A stretch of DNA of 64,000 bases from Eledone cirrhosa (Eukaryota; Mollusca; Cephalopoda; Octopoda; Eledonidae), in the NCBI GenBank assembly GCA_964016885.1, contig OZ024742.1, positions 166,001-230,000 of the forward strand. Direction: 5' to 3'. Positions 48,661 through 57,354 of this stretch are shown piece after piece. A program made the translations under genes and the position numbers. Each line of letters begins with the position of its first letter. Position 1 is the stretch's first letter. Below the pieces are notes generated by a model. It was not told the DNA's origin. It saw nothing but the letters and a program-made list of their open reading frames with translations, and searched no databases.

Positions 48661-51600
48661 ATGGACTGCGGAATCCTGGAGAGTGGAGGTGAGAGAGAAA
48701 AATCTGGACGCTCAGCGACAATGCCAAAGATAAAGACAAATTCACCCCTTGGACGAGAATGCGAGCACTCCCCATTGTTTCGACCGCGGACGGCTAACAT
48801 AACCCCATCGCCCCCCGCCCCTCACCGCCCCCAACCCCCAAACGCAATCCAAAACTTCAGAGTTGGTACCATAAATGTAGGCACCCTAAAGGGTCGCGCT
48901 AACGAGGTTGTAGAAATGCTTGAACGTAAGGAGGTCGATGTTTGTTGTATTCAAGAGACCAGGTGGAGGGGTGGGTCTGCTAGGTTCATTGAGGGTAAAA
49001 AACGATGTTATAAGCTTTTCTGGGTGGGAAACGACGATGGGCTGGGTGGAGTAGGAATCATGGTAGCAGAAAAGTGGGCAGATAAGATAATAGACGTAAA
49101 TAGAGTGAACGACAGAATAATTAAAATACGACTTGTCCTCAATAGAACTACGGTGACAGTAATATCTGCGTACGCACCCCAATCCGGACTGCCCGGCACT
49201 ATAAAAGACAGATTCTATGAGACACTGATGCTAACTACCTCCCAAATATCCGACAGTGACTATATAATTATCGCAGGCGACCTAAATGGTCACGTTGGAC
49301 AACACTGTGACGGCTACGACGAAATCCATGGAGGCTATGGGTTTGGTTCTAGAAATGAGGAAGGCTCCAGAATCCTGGAATTCTGTGATGCAAATAACCT
49401 AACTATCTGTAACACTAACTTCAAAAAACGTGACAATCACCTGATCACCTATAGATCCGGGGAACACACAAGCCAGGTAGATTATATCCTTACCAGAAGA
49501 CGTGACAGAGTGTCTGTTGTTAACACTAAATCCCTCCCCCATGAAGAATGCACCTCCCAACATAGACTGATAATTAGCGACCTCATAGTCAGGACGAGAC
49601 GTACTCGACAACAGAAGAGGACTATCCTCAGGAGGAAAATATGGAAGCTAAAGGACCCCACAGCCAGGAATAAATTTCAAAGCATATTACTTGATGCTTT
49701 CGACAGTAAGGAAGAACATTTAGAGTCGGACAATATAGAGGGAGAGTGGGAATTTCTGAAAGCAAACCTGCTGTTGGCGACAGACGAGGTCTGTGGCTGG
49801 AGCAGGCCTGTAGGCAGGAGGAGAGTAACATGGTGGTGGAACAGTAAGGTGGAGGGGTCAATTAAGGCCAAAAAGCAGGCTTGGAAAGTATGGCGGGATG
49901 GGGGAAGTAGAGAGGACTATCAAGTGGCCAGGAGGGAAGCTAGGAGACAAGTGTACTTAGCAAGAAGGGAAGCTGAGGAAAGAAAGTTCAAGCATGTTCT
50001 ACAACGCGATGACCAAAAACGTGAGGTGTTCAGGATTGCTAGGCAATGCGTCAAGGAAAACCGTGATATTGTCGGGGAGAAGTGTGTACTAAACGACGAT
50101 GGCACACTTGCCATCACCGACGCTGATAAGAAGGTAGCTTGGAAGTGTCACTATGAAAGGCTTCTAAATGAGGAGAATAATTGGGAGAAAGGCAGTCTCC
50201 CCCATATCGACCCAATAGAGGGACCAGCAGTGTTAGTCGAGGGGAGTATAATAAGTAAGGCAATCAAGGATATGAAGACTGGTAAGGCGGCTGGGCCTTC
50301 GGAAATAGTTGCTGAGATGCTGAAGGCATCTGGCACGGTGGGACACACCATGGTCACCCGCATAGTTAACCAAGTCGTACAGAATGGGGTTGTTCCGAAG
50401 GACTGGCATAGCAGCATCATCGCTAACTGTTATAAGGGTAAAGGAGACGCCCTAGATAGGAGTAACTATAGAGGCATTAAATTAATCGACCAGGTCATGA
50501 AGGTCACGGAAAGAGTAATAGCGCAACTAATCAGAGAGAGAATTGACCTAGATGAAATGCAGTTCGGGTTTGTGTCAGGCAAAAGTACCACAGATGCTCT
50601 TTTCATAGTACGACAACTACAGGAGAAGTACCTAGCTAAAGGTAAACCCCTCTACTTAGCTTTTGTCGACTTGGAGAAAGCCTTCGACAGAGTCCCCCGC
50701 TCCATTATCTGGTGGGCTCTTAGAAAACTAGGCGTTGACGAATGGCTTGTGAGGGCTATACAAGCCATGTATAAAGAAACAGTCAGCAAGGTTAGAATTA
50801 ACAACGAATATAGTGAAGAGTTTAGCGTAAAAGTTGGCGTCCATCAGGGCTCTGTTCTCAGTCCACTACTATTTATTATTGCCCTTCAGGCTATAACAGA
50901 GGAGTTCAAGACAGGCTGCCCATGGGAACTCCTATACGCAGACGACCTGACACTCATAGCGGAATCAATGGCCGAGCTAGAGAAGAAATTCCAAACATGG
51001 AAGCACGGCCTAGAGTCAAAAGGACTTAAAATTAACCTGGCTAAGACCAAAGTACTAGTTTGTAGGAAAGAAAACAAGGCGGCGGTCCCTTCTGGGAAAT
51101 GGTCGTGCTCGGTGTGTAGGAAAGGCGTAGGTAGAAACTCCATTTTATGTCCTAAATGCAAAGTATGGGTGCATAAAAGATGTAGTGGGATCACAGGTAA
51201 GCTAACTAAGAACATAGATTTTACATGTGGCCGGTGCTCTGGTGCAATAAGTAGCAGCAAGTGCCCACAAACTACTAGCTCTTTCAATTGCGCAGAGGGT
51301 TCTATAGAAATAGTGGACAGCTTCCGTTACCTGGGCGATAAAATCAGCAGTGGGGGAGGGTGCTCTGAAAGTACTGTAGCTAGAGTCAGAACTGGTTGGA
51401 AAAAGTTCAGAGAGCTTATACCACTATTAGCTGCTAAAGGGTTCTCACTAAAAATGAAAGGCAGGTTGTACGATGCCTGCATACGAACAGCAATGCTGCA
51501 TGGCAGTGAGACCTGGGCATTGTGTGCAGAGGATATACGCAGACTAGAGAGGAACGAAGCTTGCATGCTCCGCTGGATGTGTAACAGTAATATACGTGAA

Positions 51601-51891
51601 CGGCAAAGCATAAACGAACTAAGGAAAAAATTAGAGATAAGAGGGATCAGATGTTGTTTACTCGAGAGAAGGCTACGTTGGTATGGACACGTGATGCGCA
51701 TGAAAGTCGATAGCTGTATAACAAAGTGCAGGGCAATAAAGATAGACGGTAGTCACGGAATAGGCAGACCTAGAAAAACCTGGGACGAGCTGATAAACTC
51801 CGACATCACACACTTACACCTCTCCAAGACAATGTCACTGGACCGAGACCTTTGGCGGTACTCAGTAACAGAGAAGACCCGCCTTACCTAA
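48661..51891 (+). CDS. LINE polyprotein: endonuclease, reverse transcriptase, PHD-type zinc finger
   Basis: The 1076-aa protein needed for target-primed reverse transcription is uninterrupted. Residues about 66-308 form an AP-endonuclease-like domain: N72 in INVGTL, QET at 98-100, AYAPQSG at 170-176, GDLNG at 206-210, QVDYIL at 272-277 and TSQHRL at 298-303 (SQH where APE1 has SDH). Residues about 530-800 are the reverse transcriptase, with FVDLEKAFDRVPR at 668-680, HQGSVLSPLLF at 728-738 and the YADD box at 759-762. Residues 816-859 carry C-x2-C-x10-C-x2-C-x4-H-x2-C-x14-C-x2-C, a C4HC3 PHD-type pattern. The C-terminus has RLRWYGHVMRM near 1004-1014. ATG at 48661 is the first in frame; ATG at codon 21 is an alternative. 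Intact motifs suggest it may be active or recently active. The endonuclease resembles proteins often labelled craniofacial development protein 2. The clade is likely RTE or a close relative. Confidence 0.93.
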   Translation: MDCGILESGGEREKSGRSATMPKIKTNSPLGRECEHSPLFRPRTANITPSPPAPHRPQPPNAIQNFRVGTINVGTLKGRANEVVEMLERKEVDVCCIQETRWRGGSARFIEGKKRCYKLFWVGNDDGLGGVGIMVAEKWADKIIDVNRVNDRIIKIRLVLNRTTVTVISAYAPQSGLPGTIKDRFYETLMLTTSQISDSDYIIIAGDLNGHVGQHCDGYDEIHGGYGFGSRNEEGSRILEFCDANNLTICNTNFKKRDNHLITYRSGEHTSQVDYILTRRRDRVSVVNTKSLPHEECTSQHRLIISDLIVRTRRTRQQKRTILRRKIWKLKDPTARNKFQSILLDAFDSKEEHLESDNIEGEWEFLKANLLLATDEVCGWSRPVGRRRVTWWWNSKVEGSIKAKKQAWKVWRDGGSREDYQVARREARRQVYLARREAEERKFKHVLQRDDQKREVFRIARQCVKENRDIVGEKCVLNDDGTLAITDADKKVAWKCHYERLLNEENNWEKGSLPHIDPIEGPAVLVEGSIISKAIKDMKTGKAAGPSEIVAEMLKASGTVGHTMVTRIVNQVVQNGVVPKDWHSSIIANCYKGKGDALDRSNYRGIKLIDQVMKVTERVIAQLIRERIDLDEMQFGFVSGKSTTDALFIVRQLQEKYLAKGKPLYLAFVDLEKAFDRVPRSIIWWALRKLGVDEWLVRAIQAMYKETVSKVRINNEYSEEFSVKVGVHQGSVLSPLLFIIALQAITEEFKTGCPWELLYADDLTLIAESMAELEKKFQTWKHGLESKGLKINLAKTKVLVCRKENKAAVPSGKWSCSVCRKGVGRNSILCPKCKVWVHKRCSGITGKLTKNIDFTCGRCSGAISSSKCPQTTSSFNCAEGSIEIVDSFRYLGDKISSGGGCSESTVARVRTGWKKFRELIPLLAAKGFSLKMKGRLYDACIRTAMLHGSETWALCAEDIRRLERNEACMLRWMCNSNIRERQSINELRKKLEIRGIRCCLLERRLRWYGHVMRMKVDSCITKCRAIKIDGSHGIGRPRKTWDELINSDITHLHLSKTMSLDRDLWRYSVTEKTRLT

Positions 51892-52290
51892 ATATATAGT
51901 AAAACCTACTCCAGCCAGTAGGCATCTCTAACAAAATACACCCCGTCCCACCACCACCACCCCCACCCCATCCACACCACCCCGTTCTATGTAAAGTTAT
52001 GTTGGTGCCGCGCCATCGAGGCCGAAACAAATGAGGTCGTGTAGGTGTCACGACAAAAAAACACACAGTCCACGCTGTAATGTGGCCGTGTAGGCAACAC
52101 GGTAAAAACCTCCCAGACCCACACTGTAAATGTGGTTGGTGTTAGGAAGGGCATCCAACTGTAGAAAACCTGCCAGACAGTCCTATGCGAGCAAGACAAT
52201 CACTCTTGCCTCAAGTGGGACTACCCCCGTCCAAACCCATGCAAGCGTGGAACACGGACGTTAAACGTTGATGATGATGATGATGATGAT
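51892..52290 (+). other. LINE 3' untranslated region and (GATGAT)n tail
   Basis: After TAA the element holds CA-rich CACCACCACCCCCACCCC, then GTCGTGTAGGTGTCACGAC, GTTGGTGTTAGGAAGGGCAT, CAAACCCATGCAAGCGTGG and GGACGTTAAACG before the GATGAT tail. This region is what related copies at 45009 and 53805 share, and diverged versions occur at 53230, 56013, 56859, 62583 and 63255. It is presumably the recognition end for reverse transcription. Confidence 0.8.
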
Positions 52291-52300
52291 ATATATATAG

Positions 52301-52739
52301 AAAAGCAAGTCGGTCTGTGTGTGTGTCTGTGTGTACAAATACTAGGCTCCTTTTAACTTTTGAAGTACTAGGCCGATTTGCTTCAAGGAATGATATTTCT
52401 ATGTCCAGTGGATGGTCAACATGGTAGTGGCAGTGCCATCTTACGCATAGGGTTTAGTCTACTGAAGGACATACGGTGTATCTATTCCATCTTTATCCCC
52501 TTACTCATACCTACTACAGCAAGGCCGGACCTGAAATCATTCACGTCAATTAACTCAAGCTACCCCATGAATTGTTTTTATGTTGCCATTTATTTCACTC
52601 AATCATGTCACTGTACACCCATTTTGTTAAACTTCTTTTTACAATTACATTTCAATTCTTTGCTCAACCTTTGGCTCTCTTTATACAGACAAACAGGCTG
52701 TCATTCATTTCCCGAGCAACGCCGGGTACATCTGCTAGT
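52301..52739 (+). mobile_element. Candidate non-autonomous Helitron
   Basis: The right end reads CCCGAGCAACGCCGGGTACA, TCTG, then CTAGT. That is a small hairpin (CCCG 52711-52714 with CGGG 52723-52726) about 8 nt before a terminal CTAG at 52735-52738, followed by T, as expected of Helitron 3' ends. The interior contains ACTAGGCCGATTTGCTTCAA near 52365, a phrase typical of such elements in animals. The 5' end is uncertain and lies near the GT-rich stretch at 52310-52336 or the AT tract before it. No Rep/helicase is encoded. Confidence 0.5.
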
Positions 52740-52750
52740 ATATATATATG

Positions 52751-52855
52751 AAAAGAGTCAGGACCCCAACAGCTGAGCTCCGGCTGTTTCGACAGCTAGA
52801 TCCGAACTAGCTATCAAAACGGCCAGAGCTCAGCCGTCGGGGTCCTGACTCTTTT
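52751..52855. repeat. 105-bp fold-back (near-perfect inverted repeat)
   Basis: AAAAGAGTCAGGACCCC (52751-52767) is the exact reverse complement of GGGGTCCTGACTCTTTT (52839-52855). Pairing continues inward through AGCTGAGCTCCGGC against its partner near 52820-52836 with a few mismatches, and GCTAG/CTAGC closes the centre. The whole folds into one hairpin of roughly 45 bp. It resembles the ends of a fold-back or Penelope-like element, or a hairpin precursor. No coding content is present. Confidence 0.85.
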
Positions 52856-53229
52856 CCTATTACCCACTCTACTACTCAAAGTATCGAGTACTCTGGTACG
52901 TTATGGTCCACCTGGTTTCTTACCACACCTTCTTTGTTATATATATATAACAAATGATTGGACTGGGGTACTGTGTATATAATATATAATAAATAATATA
53001 ATATATAATAAGAGCAACTGATCATTTGAAATGAGAGAGCCTAGTTGACAATACACTAAATGGTCTCAGGAAAATTTAAGTCTAAGCTAATATGAAATTG
53101 TACTAAATGTTTAAACTGATAATTTTTAGATTAGAAATTTAGTTTAATGGAAAATATTGATATCAGAGTTAAGATTATGAAGACAATAATTACTGTTTTG
53201 TTTCCATGTTATACTACAAAATATATTGC
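52856..53229. other. AT-rich spacer, no gene
   Basis: The first 90 bp after the fold-back (ACTCTACTACTCAAAGTATC and onward) may belong to the same element. The rest is AT-rich without recognisable features. Confidence 0.5.
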
Positions 53230-53411
53230 AGCACCCAGTCCACTCTGTAAGGTGGTTGTACTGGTGCTGTAACAAAAGACACCCAGTCCACCCTGTATTA
53301 AGAGGGGTGTCTCGCTGTAAAAAAATTCAATCTTAAAAAGATAACTTGTCTAACCCATGCAAGCATGGGAAATGGACATTGAATAGTAGCAATGATGACA
53401 ATGATGATGAT
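53230..53411 (+). mobile_element. LINE 3'-end fragment, related subfamily
   Basis: It contains CACCCAGTCCACTCTGTAAG, GTGGTTGTACTGGTGCTGTA, then CTAACCCATGCAAGCATGGG and an ATGATGACAATGATGATGA tail. This is a diverged relative of the 3' region of the intact LINE, without coding sequence. Confidence 0.75.
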
Positions 53412-53804
53412 TTTAATTGACACTTTAAGTATGTTTACATCATTAGTAAATAGGGTGTGGCTATACATATATTCTATAGTACAGTATATATACAGGCAAG
53501 ATGTTTATATTTGTCTATATAAATATATAGTGTTAGTTAACATCTATACATATATTATATATATATATCCAAAATTAAATGAAAGGTGTCATGTCCGAGA
53601 GACATGCTCCATATCCACTGTACTAGTTAAACTTTAATTGGTTACCTACCTAGCTGTGTGTGCTGAGAAATTATTCCCTGTGATTGTTTCATATGTTTAT
53701 TTTATATATATATGTCAATCAATTTCTAGTTGATATATTATATCTATATATATATTATATATATACAGTGTTAGTTAATATCTATACATATATTATATAT
53801 ATAT
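53412..53804. other. AT-rich DNA with an internal duplication
   Basis: AGTGTTAGTTAACATCTATA near 53529 recurs as AGTGTTAGTTAATATCTATA near 53767, each followed by CATATATTATATATATAT. The second copy is directly abutted by the LINE tail at 53805. A similar phrase (CAGTGTTGGTTAAAATCTC) is found near 56313. No gene is seen. Confidence 0.6.
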
Positions 53805-55989
53805 CATCATCATCATCGTTTAACGTCTATCTTCCACGCTTGCATGGGTTTGGACGGGAATTTTCCCACTTGAGACAAGATTGGTTGTCTTGCTCGCATA
53901 GGACTGTCTGGTGGGTTTTCTACAGCTGGATGCCCTTCCTAACACCAACCACATTTACAGTGTGGACTGGGAGGTTTTTACCGTGTTACCTACACGGCCA
54001 CATTACAGCGTGGACTGTGTGTTTTTTTGTTGTGATACCTACACAACCTCATTTATTTCGGACTGGATGTTGTGGTACCAACATAACTTTACATTGAAAG
54101 GTGTGGGGGTAGTGGGACGGAGGGTGTATTTTTGTTAGAGGTGCCTGCTGACTGTAGGTTTCGCTTTGTACTTAGGCAAGGCGGGTCTTCTGTATGACTG
54201 TGTAGTGCCAAAGATCTCGGTCCAGTGACATTGTCTTGGAGAGGTGTAAGTGTGTAAGGTCAGAATTTATCAAGTCGTCCCAGGTTTTTCTGGGTCTGCC
54301 TACTCTGTGGCTACCGTCTATTTTTATCGCCCTGCACTTTTTTATACAGCTGTCATCTTTCATGCGCATCACGTGACCTTACCAACGTAGTCTTCTCTCA
54401 AGTAAACAACATCTGATCCCTCTTATTCCTAATTTCTCCCTTAGTTCGTTTATGCTTTGCCATTCACGTATATTACTATTACACATCAAGCGGAGCATGC
54501 AAGCTTCGTTCTTCTCCAGTCTGCGTATATCCTCTGTACACAATGCCCAAGTCTCACTGCCATGTAACATTGCTGTTCGTATGCAGGCATCATACAGCCT
54601 GCCTTTCATTTTTAGAGAGAACCCTTTAGCGGCCAATAGTGGTATAAGCTTTCTGAACTTTTTCCACCCAGTTCTGACTCTAGCTACTGTACTTTCAGAG
54701 CACCCTCCACCACTGCTGATTTTGTCACCCAGGTAACGGAAGGTGTCCACTATTTCTATAGAACCATCTGTGCAATGGAACGAGCTAGTATTCTGTGGGC
54801 ACTTGCTGCTACTTATTGCACCTGAGCACCGGCCACATATAAAATCTATATTCTTAGTTAGCTTACCTGTGATCCCACTACATCTTTTATGCACCCATAC
54901 TTTGCATTTGGGACATAAAATGGAGTTTCTGCCTACTCCTTTCCTACACACTGAGCATGGCCATTTCCCAGATGGGACCGGTGCCCTATTTTCCTTCCTA
55001 CAAACTAGAACTTTAGTCTTAGACAGGTTAATTTTAAGGCCTTTTGATTCTAGGCCATGCTTCCATGTTTGAAATTTCTTCTTTAGTTCAGCCATTGATT
55101 CAGCTATGAGCGTTAGATCATCTGCGTATAGGAGTTCCCATGGGCAGCCGGTCTTGAACTCCTCTATTATACCCTGAAGGGCAATAATAAATAGTAGGGG
55201 GCTAAGAACGGAGCCCTGATGAACACCAACTTTGACGCTAAACTCTTCACTATATTCGTTGTTAATTCTAACCTTGCTGACTGTTTCTTTATACATGGCT
55301 TGTATAGCTCTCACAAGTCATTCATCAACACCTAGTTTTCTAAGAGCCCACCAGATAATGGAGCGGGGGGGACTGTCAAAGGCTTTCTCCAAGTCAACAA
55401 AAGCTAAGTATTGGGGTTTACTTTTAGCTAGGTACTTCTCCTGTAGTTGTCGTACAATGAAAAGAACGTCTGTGGTACTTTTACCTGACACAAACCCAAA
55501 CTGCATTTCATCTAGATCAATTCGCTCTCTGATTAGTTGCGCTATTACTTTTTCTGTGACCTTCATGACCTGGTCGATTAATTTAATGCCTCTATAGTTA
55601 CCCCTATCTAGGGCATCTCCTTTACCCTTGTAGCAGTTAATGATGATGCTGCTATGCCAGTCCTTCGGAATGACCCCATTCTGTATGACTTGGTTTACTA
55701 TCCGGGTGACCATAGTGTGTCCCACCGTTCCAGATGCTTTCAGCATTTCAGCAACTATTTCCGAAGGCCCAGCTGCCTTACCTGTCTTCATATCTTTGAT
55801 TGCCTTACTTATTATACTACCTTCAACTTGCACTGCTGGTCCCTCTATTGGGTCGATGTGGGGGAGACTGTCTTTCTCCCAATTATTCTCCTCATTTAGT
55901 AGCCTTTCGTAGTGACACTTCCAAGCTACCTTATCAGCGTCAGTGATGGCAAGTACACCATCATCATTAAGGACACACTTCTCCCCGCC
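53805..55989 (-). mobile_element. 5'-truncated inverted copy of the LINE, 2.2 kb
   Basis: On the plus strand the copy begins with CATCATCATCATCGTTTAAC (reverse complement of the LINE tail) and ends at CTTCTCCCCGCC, where coding homology stops and AT repeats start. Its 5' limit equals about codon 471 of the intact copy (GEKCVLNDD). It lies 1.5 kb from the intact copy, in the opposite orientation, with high protein identity. Classical 5' truncation during target-primed reverse transcription explains it. Confidence 0.93.
54172..55989 (-). pseudogene. LINE reverse transcriptase / zinc finger pseudogene
   Basis: The minus strand keeps the reverse transcriptase with YADD, the full C4HC3 zinc finger and the C-terminal region, colinear with residues about 471-1076 of the intact copy. 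Two in-frame nonsense changes break it: TGG to TGA at 55318-55320 (Trp695 in GVDEWLVRAIQ) and TAT to TAA at 54379-54381 (Tyr1008 in RLRWYGHVMRM). I found no frameshift. One lysine codon of KK490-491 is absent, and RVPRS reads SPPRS. The endonuclease is missing. Few changes suggest recent insertion. Confidence 0.92.
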
Positions 55990-56012
55990 AATATATATAT
56001 TATATATATATA

Positions 56013-56262
56013 TCATCACCACCATTTTACATCCGTTCTTCCACGCTAGCATGGGTTAGACGGGTTGTCGGCTGACCCTGTCTTGCTCATACGGGAACTG
56101 ACGCCAACCTTATTTATAGTGAGTGCTGGGTGCTTTTTTTTCTGTGGTGCCTACACAACCACTTTGCAGTGGGTGGGGGTGGGGGGTATATTGTCTATAT
56201 GCTTCAGCTTCGGCTTGTACCCGTGGGGGTTCGGGTCTTCTGTATTATTGCATGACGCCAGA
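56013..56262 (-). mobile_element. LINE 3'-end fragment, minus strand
   Basis: It starts TCATCACCACCATTTTACAT after an AT tract. The other end, read on the minus strand, gives WRHAIIQKTRTP, equivalent to LWRYSVTEKTRLT at the LINE C-terminus. So it is a 250-bp copy holding the last codons and the 3' region of a related subfamily. AT repeats flank both sides. Confidence 0.8.
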
Positions 56263-56858
56263 ATATATATATATATATATACATAAGATATATATATATA
56301 TATCTGTCTATACAGTGTTGGTTAAAATCTCTATATATATTCTGTAAAATATTGTAACATTGAGAAATGACAGTTATTATACCAGAATAGTTATCGATCG
56401 AAACAGCTAGTAGCAACATAGTCTATTTAATTTAACTTAAGCCCTAAATAACAGTGGATCTGTAAACACTGTCTCGGTGGACAGTTTCAGTAAATGCCGA
56501 GTTGCTGATGAAATCCCAATGCCTGATTCCTCTTTATTTGTCCAAAAGGATATTGTATATGGAGACAGGCCATTTACACTGGTCTATACATATAATGGTT
56601 TCTTAATTAAATCTGTCTATATATTATCATCATCATCATCATCATATATGTATATAATGTATAAATATATTCTATAGTACATTATACAGCCCCGAAACAA
56701 GTAAAATGTTATATCTTTAAGTTAAAATAACAAGCTTCAATTGTTCCACCCCACAATTAACTGAGATAATTTGAAGCATTGAACCAGAAAACAGGGTTTG
56801 GAGGTGTAGGACATTTCTTTGGGGTAGCTTAATATTGAAGATTCACATGTAAACTGTA
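56263..56858. other. AT-rich DNA with a (CAT)n insert, no gene
   Basis: AT dinucleotide tracts lie at 56263-56305, and an (ATC)n run at 56626-56645 lies inside AT repeats. A short frame at 56477-56677 has no recognisable domain. Confidence 0.55.
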
Positions 56859-57200
56859 TCATCGTCATCATCACCGTTTTACGTCTGTTCTTCCACGCTA
56901 GCATGGGTTAGATGGGTTGTCCTGTTGTAGGCAGTGTCCAGTCGGCTGACCTTGTCTTGCTCATACGGGAACTGATTCTGGCTTGATTTCTACAGCTGGA
57001 TGCCCTTCCTAACACCAACCTCATTTACAGTGAGTGCTGGGTGCTTTTTTGCTGTGGCACCTCCATGACCACTTTGCAATGGGAGGAGGTGGGGGCATAT
57101 TGTCTATATGCTTCAGCTTCAGCTTGTTCCTGTTGGAAGTCGGGTCTTCTGTATTACTGTGCGACGCCAGAGGTCACAGTCGTGTGTCATCGCCTTTGAG
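56859..57200 (-). mobile_element. LINE 3'-end fragment, minus strand, longer
   Basis: The plus strand begins TCATCGTCATCATCACCGTT and includes CACGCTAGCATGGGTTAG and GATGCCCTTCCTAACACCAA. The minus-strand reading of the far end gives SKAMTHDCDLWRRTVIQKTR, matching the LINE C-terminus SKTMSLDRDLWRYSVTEKTR. It is a 5'-truncated copy that ends just inside the ORF. Confidence 0.85.
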
Positions 57201-57354
57201 AGGTAGAATTGTATACAACATATAATTGCTAAAATATATGGCTATTAAATTAAAGAAAAAGATAAGTAAATAAAACCTTTGCAAAAAAAAATGACAAAAC
57301 AATAAAATAAAAAAAAATAAAACAATAAATAGAAATAAAATGTCCGACTAACCT
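57201..57354. other. A-rich spacer downstream of the TRIM gene
   Basis: It contains A-rich runs on the plus strand. No AATAAA is present on the minus strand here, so no poly(A) signal for the gene is visible next to its stop codon. Confidence 0.6.
57347..57354 (-). other. Possible splice donor just after the TRIM stop codon
   Basis: On the minus strand the stop TGA is followed by AG|GTTAGT, a good match to the animal donor consensus. With no nearby poly(A) signal, the 3' UTR may be spliced to an exon further down the minus strand. It could also be chance. Confidence 0.35.

Larger units (their letters stand above)
48069..52290 (+). mobile_element. Full-length non-LTR retrotransposon (RTE-like LINE), 4.2 kb
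   Basis: The element starts CTAGCAAAATCC directly after an AT tract and ends in a (GATGAT)n tail at 52261-52290. ATATATATAG occurs immediately on both sides (48059-48068 and 52291-52300) and is a candidate 10-bp target-site duplication, though AT repeats make it weak. It has a 0.6-kb 5' region, one uninterrupted 1076-codon frame, and a 0.4-kb 3' region that includes GTTGGTGTTAGGAAGGGCAT and AACCCATGCAAGC. The single long frame, APE-type endonuclease and short 3' repeat tail fit the RTE group. The same 3' end recurs alone at many places in this window. Confidence 0.9.

Noticed and set aside
48886..51701. Minus-strand frames of 63-133 codons inside the LINE ORF
   Set aside because: They are shadows of the coding frame with no domain of their own.
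52751..52855. Hammerhead ribozyme in the fold-back
   Set aside because: A GAAAC motif exists on the minus strand, but no canonical CTGATGA core was found on either strand at the required place.
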